From NCBI RefSeq assembly GCF_000720765.1, contig NZ_JODC01000003.1:434001-498000 (forward strand): a DNA stretch of 64,000 nt, in the 5' to 3' direction. Each line of letters starts with the position of its first letter. The stretch's first letter is position 1. The stretch comes from Streptomyces sp. NRRL S-646. Its GTDB lineage: Bacteria > Actinomycetota > Actinomycetes > Streptomycetales > Streptomycetaceae. The notes beneath the pieces were generated by a model that was not told the DNA's origin, ran no database searches, and was given only the letters and a program-made list of their open reading frames with translations. Position numbers and translations under genes: made by a program. This document shows, one piece after another, positions 52,782 to 62,589 of this stretch.

Positions 52782-55700
52782 TCACTTCGCGTAGTACGCG
52801 TTGTAGATCGAGATCGTCGACTTGTTGTTCTTCTTGTCGGTGATCTTGGCGTGGAAGGAGATGGCCTTCCCCTTCTCCGGGTTCTTCACCTTGATCTTGC
52901 CGCCCACGACGTCGAGCTTCGTCCAGGTCCGGCCGTGGTCGTACGACACGTACACGGACAGCGACTTGAGGTTGCTGCCCTTGGCCGCGCCCTCGACGGT
53001 GACCGGGATCGACACCGTCCTGCCGGCCTCCACCTTGTTGTCCAGGCCGGTGGCCGCGTTGAAGCGGACCGTGGACGCGGGCAGGGTCGCCGGGTCGGAG
53101 GTCTTCTTCGAGCGGAACGTCCAGCTCGCGTCGATGCGGGTCGAGGCCTCCGCGACCATGCCGCTGCGCTTCACGGACGTCGTCAGCTTGTACTCGGCCT
53201 CGGCGGACGGGACCTTGAACTCCTTCTCACCGAACAGCGGGTCGTCGTTGGACCCGACCTTGGTGCCGTTGCGGTACAGGGTCGTGGCGACCGCGGTGAG
53301 GTCCGAGGAGCCGGCGTGCCCCGCCCCGTCGGTGAACAGCGGCAGGGAGCCGTAGATGCTGTTGCCGTCGCGGAAGAGCCCGAAGTACTTGTTCAGGTGC
53401 GGGCCGAAGACCGCCGTGTTGAAGGTCTTCGTGTACTTCTGGCCCGCCTTGAAGGTCTGCGGGTCGCCGAGCGTGGAGGACGCCTCCGGGATCGGGAGAC
53501 CGCTCGCGTCATGGCCCTTGATCTGCACGAAGTCCCACGTCCACTGGATCTTGTCGGAGGTCGACAGGTACAGCGTGCGTACGCCCGGCAGCTTCTGCTC
53601 GATGCCGCCCGCGATGGCGGCGTCCTCCGGGAACAGCCCGACGGGCAGCAGGGCGCCGGTCTTGCCGGGGGCGCCCGAACCGAGGTTGTTCTTCACCGTG
53701 GCGAGCTCGCTCGCCTTGAAGTGGCGGACCTTGCCGCCCTGGATCTTCTTGACCTTGGCGGTGGTGGCCACGTCGTACTCGGCGTCGTCGCCCTTGGTCC
53801 ACTGGCCGTTCCAGGTCTGGTGCAGGCCCGAGACCTCGCCGCCGAGCGGCGCCATGCGTATGTCGGCGAAGGACTTCGCCTCGAAGCCGAAGGGGAAGCC
53901 CACGGGATCATAGGTGTAACTGACCGTGCCGAGCTGCTGCTTCGCCCGCGCGTCCGGCACCGTGATGTCGGCCGCCTTCGTCTTACGGGCGTCGATCGTC
54001 ACCGTGGTGTTCTTGGTGACGCTCAGCTTCGGCTGGACCAGCCAGTCGAGGCCGCCCTCGAAGTTCACGAGGTCCTTGGCGATCCAGGCGTCCAGCAGGT
54101 AGTCGCCCTTGGGCAGACGCATCGTCGTCGTACCGGAGTCCGAGACGGTCACCTGGTAGCCGCGGCCGTTGGCCAGGCCCGAGTAGCCGAGCAGGAGGTC
54201 GCTGTAGTTTCCGGTCGGCTGCCCGTCACGCCCGATGTGCTTGAACGTCACGCTGTACGACTGGATCTCGCGCTGCACACCGGCCGCGGTCCGCACGGTC
54301 TGGCCGCCGCCGGTTGCCTTCACATACGCGGAGTACGCGCCGTCGAGCGTGCCGCCCAGCTTGGTGTTGGCCGTCAGATTCACGGAGGCCTTGCCGCCCG
54401 CCGGGACGGTCACCTTCGTCGCGCCGAGCTTGAAGAAGCCCGCCGGGGCCGCCTGGCCCTTGGGGTTCGTGGCAGCGGCGGACAGGTTGAGCGTGACGTC
54501 CTTCGTACCGAGGTTGCGGTACGTCAGCTGCTTGGTGACGGGCTTGTCGTCGGTGTGCGGCCACTGCTGCACACCGAAGCTCACCGACACCGGGTCGGCG
54601 ATCACCGTCTGCTTGATGGCCTTGTCGACGGCGATACGGCCCGCACCCTGCTGGAACGCCGAGTACTTGCCGCCCTTCGCGGAACCGGTCAGCGCGCCCT
54701 TGAGCTCACTGAACTTCCAGTCCGGGTGCTCCTGCTTCAGGATCGCCGCGGCGCCCGCCACATGCGGGGTCGCCATCGACGTACCCGAGATGGTCAGATA
54801 GCCGGGCGGGTTCTCGCCGACCTCCTGGTCGATGACGCTGCCCTTGGCCGCGGCCGCCGTGATGTCCACGCCGGGCGCAGTGACGTCCGGCTTGATGGTG
54901 CCGTCGACGGTCGGCCCGGTCGAGGAGAAGTCGGCCAGCCTGTCGTGGTCGTCGACCGCGCCGACGGTGAGCGCGTCCTCGGCGCTGCCGGGCGAGCCGA
55001 TCGACTCCGGGCCGGCGTTGCCCGCGGCGATCGCGAAGAGGATGCCCTTCTGCTCGGACAGCTTGTTCACCTCGGCCTCGAGCGGGTCGATGCCGGGCGC
55101 GTCCTGGCCGCCGAGGCTGAGGTTCACGACGTCGGCGCCCTGCTCGGCCGCCCACTCCATGCCGGCGAGGATGCCGGAGTCGTCACCGGAGCCGGTGTCG
55201 TCGAGGACCTTGCCGTTGAGGATCTTCGCGCCGGGCGCGACGCCCTTGTACTTGCCGCCCGACTTGGCGCCGGTGCCCGCCGCGATCGACGCGACGTGCG
55301 TGCCGTGCCCGAAGTGGTCGGTGGCGTCGGCGGCGGCGGAGAAGTTCTTGGACTCGATGACCTGGGTCGCCAGGTCCGGGTGGGTCGCGTCGACACCGGT
55401 GTCCAGTACGGCGATCCTGACACCCTTGCCGTTGTAGCCGGCGGCCCATGCCTTCGGTGCGCCGATCTGCGGGACGGACTTGTCGAGGCTGGCCCTGCGG
55501 GTGCCGTCGAGCCAGACGTGCGCGATGCCCGAGGCGGTCCTGCCTCCGTTGGTGACGGCGTCCCACAGCTCGGGCGTTTCCTTCTGCGGGGTCTGAACGG
55601 CGTCCGCGTTCAGGGACTTGAGGGTCCTGCGGAGCGTGCCCGCGTCACGGACGTCGGCCTTCGCTCCGGTTGCCGCGCCCTGGTAGCCGACGATGACCTT

Positions 55701-56084
55701 CAGGCCGTTGGCCTGGGACCTGCGGGTCGCGGACTTGTCGAGCTCGGTGATGTCGAACAGCCGCTGGTCGAGCTTGCCGGTGGCGACCAGCCGGGCCGCG
55801 TCCGCCGGTACGACGAGAGTGTGCCCGTCGGCCTTGCGGAACTGAACCGGTATGTGCTCGCGTCCCTTCGCCCGCTCCAGGCCGACGACACGGCCCTTGG
55901 AGTCGACGACCACGCGGTCGCCGGTGATCAGGGTGATGCGGTGCTTGGACGTGAGCTGAGTCTGCGGAGCAGTCGTCGACTGCTCCGGCTTCGCGGACGC
56001 CGGGCTGGTCATGCCCGCCGCAAGGGCCACGGCGGCCGCCGTGGCAACGGTTCCCGCGCATGCTCTTTTCACTTGTCTGCGCAA
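52782..56084 (-). CDS. Large secreted subtilisin-like serine protease (S8)
   Basis: The 1100-residue exoprotein has a signal peptide (MRRQVKRACAGTVATAAAVA, cleavage near ASA-K) and an inhibitor-like propeptide (about 45-200). The S8 domain has Asp228 (AVLDTGVDATHPDL), His260 (HFGHGTHVASI), Asn356 (AAGNAGPES) and Ser436 (SGTSMATPHVAG). About 600 C-terminal residues form beta-sandwich domains, ending in a short YYAK tail. It is a mycelial exoprotease for peptide nutrition or processing. The ATG at 56084 follows GGGGGAGAC. It is monocistronic, with a 200 bp leader region. Confidence 0.95.
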   Translation of the reverse strand: MRRQVKRACAGTVATAAAVALAAGMTSPASAKPEQSTTAPQTQLTSKHRITLITGDRVVVDSKGRVVGLERAKGREHIPVQFRKADGHTLVVPADAARLVATGKLDQRLFDITELDKSATRRSQANGLKVIVGYQGAATGAKADVRDAGTLRRTLKSLNADAVQTPQKETPELWDAVTNGGRTASGIAHVWLDGTRRASLDKSVPQIGAPKAWAAGYNGKGVRIAVLDTGVDATHPDLATQVIESKNFSAAADATDHFGHGTHVASIAAGTGAKSGGKYKGVAPGAKILNGKVLDDTGSGDDSGILAGMEWAAEQGADVVNLSLGGQDAPGIDPLEAEVNKLSEQKGILFAIAAGNAGPESIGSPGSAEDALTVGAVDDHDRLADFSSTGPTVDGTIKPDVTAPGVDITAAAAKGSVIDQEVGENPPGYLTISGTSMATPHVAGAAAILKQEHPDWKFSELKGALTGSAKGGKYSAFQQGAGRIAVDKAIKQTVIADPVSVSFGVQQWPHTDDKPVTKQLTYRNLGTKDVTLNLSAAATNPKGQAAPAGFFKLGATKVTVPAGGKASVNLTANTKLGGTLDGAYSAYVKATGGGQTVRTAAGVQREIQSYSVTFKHIGRDGQPTGNYSDLLLGYSGLANGRGYQVTVSDSGTTTMRLPKGDYLLDAWIAKDLVNFEGGLDWLVQPKLSVTKNTTVTIDARKTKAADITVPDARAKQQLGTVSYTYDPVGFPFGFEAKSFADIRMAPLGGEVSGLHQTWNGQWTKGDDAEYDVATTAKVKKIQGGKVRHFKASELATVKNNLGSGAPGKTGALLPVGLFPEDAAIAGGIEQKLPGVRTLYLSTSDKIQWTWDFVQIKGHDASGLPIPEASSTLGDPQTFKAGQKYTKTFNTAVFGPHLNKYFGLFRDGNSIYGSLPLFTDGAGHAGSSDLTAVATTLYRNGTKVGSNDDPLFGEKEFKVPSAEAEYKLTTSVKRSGMVAEASTRIDASWTFRSKKTSDPATLPASTVRFNAATGLDNKVEAGRTVSIPVTVEGAAKGSNLKSLSVYVSYDHGRTWTKLDVVGGKIKVKNPEKGKAISFHAKITDKKNNKSTISIYNAYYAK

Positions 56085-56284
56085 GTCTCCCCCTGGAGAT
56101 GAAGTACCGGGTGTTTTCCCCTGTCACCCGGCCGGGGGCAGTCACGCACGCATGAACGCATGCACCCCCCGGGATACGCAGTATGCCGGGGGGTGATCAG
56201 GCACCTCAATAGATGAGAAGAAGGTAAGAGGCGGGCCCGAGGACTGTTACGAGCCGGTCCCAAAGCCGTTGCCGTTCCGCGTGG

Positions 56285-56968
56285 TTACGCGCCCGCATTC
56301 TCCTTGACGGTGAGCTTGCCCTTGCGGATCGTCGCCAGCCGCGGGGCCTTCCTCGCGATCGCGGAGTCGTGGGTGACCATGATGAAGGTCAGCCCGAGCT
56401 CCTTCCACATGCGCTCCAGCACCTCCATGATCTCGTCGCGCATCGACTCGTCGAGATTTCCGGTGGGTTCGTCGGCGAGCAGCACCTTCGGCTGTTTGAC
56501 GAGTGCTCTGGCTATGGCGACGCGCTGCTGTTGTCCTCCGGACATCTCGCCGGGCAGGTGCCCCAGCCGCTCGCCGAGACCGACCGAGGTCAGCGCCTCG
56601 GCGGCCCGCTCGCGCCGCTCCTTCACCTTCACTCCGAGGGGTACGAGAGCGGTCTCGACGTTCTCCTGGGCGGTGAGGGTCGGGATGAGGTTGAAGGACT
56701 GGAAGACGAAGCCGATGTTCTCGCTGCGGACCCTTGTGAGCTTGGCCTCGGAGAGCCTGGCCAAATCGGTGCCGTCGAGGACGACTTCGCCGGAGGTGGG
56801 GCGGTCCAGACCGCCGAGCATCTGGAGGAGGGTGGACTTGCCGCCGCCGGTGGGGCCCTGGATGACCAGGCGGTCGCCGTCGGCGATGGAGAGGTCGACG
56901 CCGTCGAGGGCGTGGACGGTGTCCTTGCCTCGGGTGTAGCGCTTGGTGAGATTTCTCAGTTCGTACAT
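56285..56968 (-). CDS. ABC transporter ATP-binding protein (MacB/LolD type)
   Basis: The 227-residue ATPase has Walker A GPTGGGKST (38-46), Q-loop FVFQSFNLIPTLT, signature MSGGQQQR and DEPTGNLDE after Walker B. The MYELRNLTKRYTRG start and AGGAG upstream fix the ATG at 56968. It lies downstream of the FtsX-type permease gene on the same strand. The pair would form a mechanotransmitter-type transporter acting on extracytoplasmic substrates. Confidence 0.92.
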   Translation of the reverse strand: MYELRNLTKRYTRGKDTVHALDGVDLSIADGDRLVIQGPTGGGKSTLLQMLGGLDRPTSGEVVLDGTDLARLSEAKLTRVRSENIGFVFQSFNLIPTLTAQENVETALVPLGVKVKERRERAAEALTSVGLGERLGHLPGEMSGGQQQRVAIARALVKQPKVLLADEPTGNLDESMRDEIMEVLERMWKELGLTFIMVTHDSAIARKAPRLATIRKGKLTVKENAGA

Positions 56969-57025
56969 GGGGGCTCCTGGGATCGGTTCGGGGGTGGTGC
57001 GGGTTGCTTTTCGGCTGCGGGTGAG

Positions 57026-57085
57026 TGGGGGCTGGTCGCGCTCACGCGGCGGAGCCGCATATCGATACAGCCCCGCGCCCCTAAA
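57026..57085. repeat. Intergenic copy of the repeat also found inside a gene at 4855-4914
   Basis: The unit runs from GGGGGCTGGTCGCGCTC through the dyad GCGGCGGAGCCGC and ATATCGATAC to CCCCGCGCCCC. It lies in the 262 bp spacer between the permease and ATPase genes. Confidence 0.8.
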
Positions 57086-57230
57086 AGTCGCCTTGCTGCC
57101 GGCAGCCGCAAGCCGCCGTCTCGCGTGGCTGCGGGCAGTCGTGCCGCTTGGGGCGGCTCCCGACCCAAAGAGAGCGGCACCCCGCAAGTGCGGGCCGCAC
57201 ACCGCCCTCCCCCAGCGCAGCCGGCGCCGG

Positions 57231-58685
57231 CTACTCGACGCGCCTCAATGCATCCGCCGGACGCAACCGCGACGCCCGCCAGCCGCCGAACGCGCCTGCG
57301 ATCAAACCGCCGGCCACCGCCAGAGCCACCGCCAGCGCAATGGTCGTGAGGTTCACCGGGGCCGTGAGGGCGACCTCCAGGGTCTTCGCCGCCCGTCGCC
57401 CGGGCCCGCCGAAGCCGCCCCCAGGGCCACCGGGACCGCCCGTACCGCCCCCCAACTGCGCCTGCAGCGTAGGGCTGACGCTGGTCACGGCATACGCCCC
57501 CGCCAGACCGAGCCCGATCCCCAGCGCACCGCCCAACAGTCCGTTGACCATGGCCTCACCCACGACCTGCCGGGTCACCCGCCCCGACTTCCACCCCAGC
57601 GCCTTCAGCGTGCCGAACTCCCGCACGCGCCGCGAGACGGCAGAGGACGTCAGCAGACCCGCCACCAGGAACGCAGCCACCAGCACCGCGATCGACAGCC
57701 ACTTGCCGACGTTGGTCGCCAGGGACGACGCCGTGGACAGCGACCCGGAGACCGTCTTCGCAAGGTCGGCCGACGTCGTGACCGTCGTACCCGAGACGTT
57801 CTTCTGGATGGTCGACTTGACGGAGTCGATCTGCTGCGAGTCGGTCGCCTTCACGTAGACCGTGGTGACCTTGTTCTTCTCGCCGGCCAGCGTCTGCGCC
57901 TGCTGCAGCGGGATGTACAGGTTGGCCGCCGCGTCACCGCTGTCCGCGGTCGCGATGCCGATCACCTTGAACTTGACGCTCTTGATGGTGACGGTCGAAC
58001 CGACCTTGTACTTCTTCTCCTTGGCGTACGCGGAGTCCGCCACGACGACCTTGGCGTTCGTCTCGGTCGTCTTGAAGGTACGGCCACTGGTGATCTTCGA
58101 CGAGGTCAGCGGGCCGAGCGCGGTCCTGGTGACGTCGGTGCCGTAGACCGTGTACTGGTTGATGTCGAAGTCGGCGCCGCCGCCCCGGACTTCGCCCTGC
58201 GGGAGCCCGGTGCCGCCGCCCGCCCCACGACCGCCCTGACCGTTGCCGGAGTTCTGGTTCTGCTGGAACTGCCCGCGGGTGAACTGGCCGTCGACCTTCA
58301 CCACGTTGAGGCTCAGTCCGCCCACTGCGGAGGAGACGCCCTTCTGGTCCCCGACCTTGGTGACGGTCGAGGAGGCCAGGGTCGTGAAGCCCTGCACCAG
58401 GACCCGGTCGCTGCTCTGCGTCGAGTCGTCGTCGTTGCCCCGCGCGTCGAACTGGAAGCGCGGACGCTGGGAGTTGCTCGCGGTCGGCGTCGCCGCCTTG
58501 GTGACCGTCATGTCCGTGCCCAGCCCGTACAGCGACTGGAGGACCTTGTCCTGCGCCTTGCCCATGCCGGACGACACGGAGCTGACCACGATGACGAGGG
58601 CGATGCCGAGGGCAAGACCGGAGGCGACGACGAGGGCCGCCTTTCTGCGGCGGCGCAGTTCGCGCCTCAGGTAGGTGAAGAACAT
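57231..58685 (-). CDS. FtsX/MacB-type ABC transporter permease
   Basis: The 484-residue protein has an N-terminal helix (RRRKAALVVASGLALGIALV) and a large extracytoplasmic MacB-like periplasmic domain (about 45-300). The Gly/Asn/Gln-rich insertion QQNQNSGNGQGGRGAGGG lies in it. Three C-terminal helices of the FtsX domain follow (AVLVAAFLVAGLLTSSAVSR onward). ATG at 58685 is supported by the start of conserved sequence. It pairs with the ATPase 262 bases downstream. Confidence 0.9.
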   Translation of the reverse strand: MFFTYLRRELRRRRKAALVVASGLALGIALVIVVSSVSSGMGKAQDKVLQSLYGLGTDMTVTKAATPTASNSQRPRFQFDARGNDDDSTQSSDRVLVQGFTTLASSTVTKVGDQKGVSSAVGGLSLNVVKVDGQFTRGQFQQNQNSGNGQGGRGAGGGTGLPQGEVRGGGADFDINQYTVYGTDVTRTALGPLTSSKITSGRTFKTTETNAKVVVADSAYAKEKKYKVGSTVTIKSVKFKVIGIATADSGDAAANLYIPLQQAQTLAGEKNKVTTVYVKATDSQQIDSVKSTIQKNVSGTTVTTSADLAKTVSGSLSTASSLATNVGKWLSIAVLVAAFLVAGLLTSSAVSRRVREFGTLKALGWKSGRVTRQVVGEAMVNGLLGGALGIGLGLAGAYAVTSVSPTLQAQLGGGTGGPGGPGGGFGGPGRRAAKTLEVALTAPVNLTTIALAVALAVAGGLIAGAFGGWRASRLRPADALRRVE

Positions 58686-58819
58686 GCGCCGCAAGCTAGG
58701 GACGCCCCGTGATGACTCGATAAGCCCGGCATAAGAGCTGCATGAGAAGGCTGTCCGCAGGCCAGGAGTGAGCCCGCACGGGGCTGTCAGCAGACGCAGC
58801 CAGGTGTCAGACTCGCCGC

Positions 58820-59359
58820 GTGCAGCACCGATACGCATACCAGTACCCGTACCGAAGACGGCCGGTGTGGCCCGTTGTGCTGCTCGGCACGGTGTGCGGC
58901 CTGGTGGTCCTCGCCGCCGCCGGCCTGTGGGTGTACGGCGTCTACAGCATGTCCGACCCGGCCACGTCCCTCCTGTTCGGCATCCGGGTCGACGGCTCCC
59001 GCATCTCGGTCAAGGCTCCCACCTGCCCCACGGACGAGGTGACCACGGTCGAGGTGTACGACAGCGGCTCCGAGCGGCTCCTCTGGCGGGCCCACGGTCC
59101 CAAGACGCCCGAGGGGATCCGGGGCTCGCTGACACTCTGGAAGGCGGACGACTTCCGGCAGGCGGCTCCACGGACACCACCGGCCCGCTTCCCGACGAAC
59201 CTCGATGTCTCCGTCACCTACACGGACGGGGACGGCACGGGAGACGCCTTCGACCTCCGCGAGGTCAGGGCCGCCCATGTCCCCGAGGGACGCTATTGGA
59301 CGTACGACGGCCCCAGGACCGCCGCCCAGCTCGACGCACAACTCCGGTGCCGCGCTTGA
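58820..59359 (+). CDS. Membrane-anchored extracytoplasmic protein of unknown function
   Basis: The 179-residue protein has a Tyr/Arg-rich N-terminus (MQHRYAYQYPYRRRP), one helix (VWPVVLLGTVCGLVVLAAAG) and a beta-rich extracytoplasmic domain. Two Cys (APTCPTDE and LRCRA) may be disulfide-linked. The start is a GTG. It is divergent from the ABC permease and convergent with the L,D-transpeptidase across a strong hairpin. No domain was recognised. Confidence 0.7.
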   Translation: MQHRYAYQYPYRRRPVWPVVLLGTVCGLVVLAAAGLWVYGVYSMSDPATSLLFGIRVDGSRISVKAPTCPTDEVTTVEVYDSGSERLLWRAHGPKTPEGIRGSLTLWKADDFRQAAPRTPPARFPTNLDVSVTYTDGDGTGDAFDLREVRAAHVPEGRYWTYDGPRTAAQLDAQLRCRA

Positions 59360-59376
59360 GGTGCGTCGGCAACGCA

Positions 59377-59405
59377 AAGGCGGCCGCCCCGAGGGCGGCC
59401 GCCTT
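59377..59405. terminator. 13 bp perfect hairpin between convergent genes
   Basis: Stem AAGGCGGCCGCCC and its complement flank loop CGA, with A and T flanks on the two sides. It is a bidirectional terminator. Confidence 0.85.
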
Positions 59406-59445
59406 GTGTCGGTGAAATCGAGCGAGGCTCAACGAGGTTGCGGTG

Positions 59446-60693
59446 TCAGACCGCCGAACCGGCCTTCCAGTCCGCCCAGCTGAGGTTCCAGCCGTTGAGG
59501 CCGTTGTCCGGCTGGACCGTCTTGTCGCCGGTGTTGGAGATGACCACGACGTCGCCGACGATCGAGTGACTGTACATCCAGTAGCCGGCCGTGCCCGTGT
59601 CGTTGGCGCCCTTGGTGTCCGAGAGGCCCACGCAGCCGTGGCTGGTGTTCACGGAGCCGAAGATGGACTTCGCGCCCCAGTAGTTGCCGTGCAGGAAGGT
59701 GCCGGAGTTGGTGAGGCGGATGGCGTGCGGCACGTCCTTGATGTCGTACTCGGCCTTGCCGTCGTTGTCCGTGAAGCCGACGGTCGTGCCGTTCATCCGC
59801 GTCTGCTTGTACTTCTCAGACATCACCATGACGCCGTTGTACGTCGTGTGCTCCGGCGAACCGGCCGAGATCGGGATGGTCTTGATCGTCTTGCCGTCCT
59901 GCGTGACCTTCATCTGCTTGGTCTTGGCGTCGACGTACGAGACCTGGTTGCGGCCGATGTGGAAGGTGACCGTCTTCTGCTGCACGCCGTAGACACCGGA
60001 GGCGCCCTCGACACCGTCGAGCGCGAGCTTCAGCGTGACGGTGGAGTTCTCCTTCCAGTAGTTCTCCGGGCGGAAGTCGAGGCGGTTGGCGCCGAACCAG
60101 TGTCCGACGACCTCCTGGCCGCTGCTGGAGGAGACCGTGATGCCCTTCTGGACCGCGGCCTTGTTGGCGATCGCCTTGTCGAAGTTGATCGACACCGGCA
60201 TACCCACGCCGACGGTGGTGCCGTCGTCCGGCGTGAAGGTGCCTATGAAGCTGTTGGCCGGAGCGACCGTGGTGAACGAGGCGTTCTCGTGCGCGACGCG
60301 ACCGTCGGAGTCCTTCGCCACCGCCGCGACCTTGTAGGTGGTCGAGCGCTCCAGCTGGGCGTTCGGCTTCCAGCTGGTCTTGTCGGCGGAGAGCGTGCCG
60401 GCGACGGCGGTGCCGCTCTCGGTCGTCATGGTCACGCCCGTGAGCGTGCCCTTGCTGACGGTGACGGCCGCGGAGTTGTTGATGGAGGCGTTGTCGGAGC
60501 CGTCCTTGGGCGTGATCTTGATGTCGGCCTCGGACGGCTTCTTGGCCGCCGCCTCGTCGGCCTTGGCCTGCGAGGTGTCGTTGTTCCCGCCGGAGGCCTT
60601 GTCACTGCCGCCCGAGCACGCCGAGAGCACCAGAACCCCGCCGAGCAGCGCGGACGCGGCCGCCAGGCCCTTGCGCCGCTTACTGTTCGTCAT
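59446..60693 (-). CDS. L,D-transpeptidase lipoprotein (YkuD, Ig-like domains)
   Basis: The 415-residue lipoprotein has lipobox LSAC (Cys26), a Ser/Asn/Lys linker and two Ig-like domains (about 55-245). The YkuD catalytic domain has HGNYW and the nucleophile motif SHGCVGLSD. It forms 3-3 peptidoglycan cross-links, important in Streptomyces tips and spores. GGAG within the upstream ATGGAGAAG supports the ATG at 60693; an ATG at 60708 is the alternative. Confidence 0.93.
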   Translation of the reverse strand: MTNSKRRKGLAAASALLGGVLVLSACSGGSDKASGGNNDTSQAKADEAAAKKPSEADIKITPKDGSDNASINNSAAVTVSKGTLTGVTMTTESGTAVAGTLSADKTSWKPNAQLERSTTYKVAAVAKDSDGRVAHENASFTTVAPANSFIGTFTPDDGTTVGVGMPVSINFDKAIANKAAVQKGITVSSSSGQEVVGHWFGANRLDFRPENYWKENSTVTLKLALDGVEGASGVYGVQQKTVTFHIGRNQVSYVDAKTKQMKVTQDGKTIKTIPISAGSPEHTTYNGVMVMSEKYKQTRMNGTTVGFTDNDGKAEYDIKDVPHAIRLTNSGTFLHGNYWGAKSIFGSVNTSHGCVGLSDTKGANDTGTAGYWMYSHSIVGDVVVISNTGDKTVQPDNGLNGWNLSWADWKAGSAV

Positions 60694-60845
60694 CACACGC
60701 TTCTCCATCGTTGCCGTATCCCCAAAAAACCCCGAGAGTCCCCGTTAACGAACTTCAACGCTACGACCGGTTGGTCCCGTTCCACATATCCCGTAGGTGT
60801 GGGGCACACCACGTCCGCCGAGGCGTTTGGTGCGGGCGCGAGACG

Positions 60846-60878
60846 AAAAAACCCCGGACGGCGATTGCCACCCGGGGT
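60846..60878 (-). terminator. Rho-independent terminator of the acidic-protein gene
   Basis: Stem ACCCCGG/CCGGGGT is followed on the minus strand by six T (60851-60846). It lies 18 bases past the stop. Confidence 0.8.
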
Positions 60879-60896
60879 CACGTTTTCCCAAGCCGC

Positions 60897-61250
60897 TCAG
60901 GAGACGCCGTCGGCCCCCTCGTCTTCGTCGTCTTCGTCGACATCATCCTCGTCCAGGTCCCAATCCGGCGAATCGGGGTCGTAGTCGATGGGCTCGCTCG
61001 ACCAGGAGGCCTGCGCGAGGTCGACCCCCGGCACCTCGCTCACCAGGTCGAACGGGTCGATCAGAGAGGCCAGGGCCTCCGCCGTGTCTTCCGTCACAGC
61101 GCCCTCGGCGTGCACCCGCTCGTCGGCCGGCATGTCGGTTTCGGCGGCGAGGCGCCGCAGTGCCGCCTTGGTCAGTGCGCCGGGGTCCTCGATTTCGAGG
61201 ACTAGTTCCACCCGAAGGCGGACAAAACGTGATGTCTCTTCAATGTTCAT
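60897..61250 (-). CDS. Small acidic protein of unknown function
   Basis: The 117-residue protein has an N-terminal alpha/beta region (MNIEETSRFVRLRVELVLEI). The tail is strongly acidic (WDLDEDDVDEDDEDEG). ATG at 61250 fits the conserved beginning; the longer upstream frame has no ribosome site. No domain was recognised. The acidic tail suggests interaction with a basic partner. Confidence 0.7.
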   Translation of the reverse strand: MNIEETSRFVRLRVELVLEIEDPGALTKAALRRLAAETDMPADERVHAEGAVTEDTAEALASLIDPFDLVSEVPGVDLAQASWSSEPIDYDPDSPDWDLDEDDVDEDDEDEGADGVS

Positions 61251-61359
61251 GCCCGGAGCGTAAGGCCCGGGGCTCCCGTGACTTTCCTGTGACCCGCGCC
61301 TTTCACTAACATCGCTCCACACGGCCAATTCGCCAGCGCCACAAGGGGATCGATATTCC

Positions 61360-61674
61360 GTGTCATCCGCTCGTCGTCCGTTGCTGACCGCCACCGCCGC
61401 AGGCACCGTCCTGTGCGCCCTGTGGTTCGTTCCCTCCGCCAAGGCGACCGGGGAAGAACCGGCGAGAACAGCCTCGTCGACGGCCCCGACCTCGCAGGTC
61501 ACAGCGCAGGCACGGGCCGTCTCGGAGTCCACGGACAGCTCCGGTCCCCAGGCCCAACTCGCCGACACGGGAAGCCCCGACACCACTCCCTACGTCGTCG
61601 GCGGCACTCTGTTCCTCGGGATCGGCGCCGGGTTCGTGGCGTATTCGGTGCGCCGGGAGCGCCTCGGTTTTTGA
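61360..61674 (+). CDS. Small sortase (class E type, LAxTG) substrate
   Basis: The 104-residue exoprotein has a signal peptide (RRPLLTATAAGTVLCALWFV), a short Ser/Thr/Ala-rich middle, the sorting motif LADTG (67-71), a hydrophobic helix and the basic tail RRERLGF. LAxTG is the recognition motif of Streptomyces class E sortases. It would be wall-anchored with an exposed part of only about 35 residues. No sortase gene is in view. Confidence 0.8.
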   Translation: MSSARRPLLTATAAGTVLCALWFVPSAKATGEEPARTASSTAPTSQVTAQARAVSESTDSSGPQAQLADTGSPDTTPYVVGGTLFLGIGAGFVAYSVRRERLGF

Positions 61675-61716
61675 ATTCGCTTGACGTTCCTTTGACGTGA
61701 CCTTCATAGTCCGGCC

Positions 61717-62529
61717 ATGAAGAGATCATCGAGGGTGCGCGCGGGCGCCACGGTTGCCGTGAGCGTGCTGTCGCTCGCCCTCATCACGGGTTGCGGCGGG
61801 AATTCCGGCGACTCCAAGGGCTCCGGCTCCACGGACTCGTCCTCCTCGTCGACTGCGGCCGCGAAGGCGCTGAGCGCGGCCGAGCTGAAGAAGCTCATCA
61901 TCAGCGGGGCGGACCTCGACGGCTACGACGTCAAGTCCGCGGACACCGGCGGCAAGTTCGCCGCCTCCAAGGACCAGGTGACGGTGGCCGACGCGAAGTG
62001 CGCGCCGCTCGCCTACGTCCTCACCGGGTTCGCGCCGGGCGACACGAGCGCGTACGTCAACCGGATGGCCACGGAGAAGAGCGACGAGCCCACGCCCACG
62101 GGCACCTCGGACGAGGACCTCGACGCCGCGATGAACGGCCTCCAGGACGTCCTGGAGTCCAAGTTGACGATCGTCTCGCTGTCCTCGTACGGCGGCGGGG
62201 GCGCCCAGGACACGATGAAGTCCGTGTCGGACGCGGTGAGCGGCTGCGCGAACGGCTTCACGGTCTCGGCCAAGGGCCAGGACACCCAGAAGTTCACGAA
62301 GGTCGCCGAGGAGAAGTCCTCCGGAAGCGGTGACGAGTCGGTGGCGTTCGCCGTGACCGGCAAGACCGAGGGCGACACGACGACGGTGCACGGCGAAGTG
62401 GTGCGGCACGGCTCCACGATCGCCACGTACTACTCGATCAGCCTGGCGGCCCTGGCCGGCAAGGGGGGCAAGTACAGCGTCCCCGCCGAGATCGTCAAGG
62501 CACAGGCGGCCAAGCTCGCACGGAGCTGA
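61717..62529 (+). CDS. Lipoprotein with PknH-sensor-like domain
   Basis: The 270-residue lipoprotein has lipobox LITGC (Cys26), a Ser/Gly linker and a globular domain starting LSAAELKKLIISGADLDGY with two Cys (ADAKCAPL, VSGCANGF). The pattern resembles actinobacterial PknH-like extracellular sensor domains. The ATG start lies 42 bases after the sortase substrate gene. The function is unknown. Confidence 0.8.
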   Translation: MKRSSRVRAGATVAVSVLSLALITGCGGNSGDSKGSGSTDSSSSSTAAAKALSAAELKKLIISGADLDGYDVKSADTGGKFAASKDQVTVADAKCAPLAYVLTGFAPGDTSAYVNRMATEKSDEPTPTGTSDEDLDAAMNGLQDVLESKLTIVSLSSYGGGGAQDTMKSVSDAVSGCANGFTVSAKGQDTQKFTKVAEEKSSGSGDESVAFAVTGKTEGDTTTVHGEVVRHGSTIATYYSISLAALAGKGGKYSVPAEIVKAQAAKLARS

Positions 62530-62589
62530 CGTGCAGGGAGGGCCGCCGCCGGGGGGAGACAGCGGCGGCCCTCGTACCCACCAGAGCGG

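Noticed and set aside
52596..56102. 1168-codon plus-strand open frame opposite the subtilase
   Set aside because: It is a GC-bias artefact; the minus strand encodes a complete S8 protease with an intact catalytic triad.
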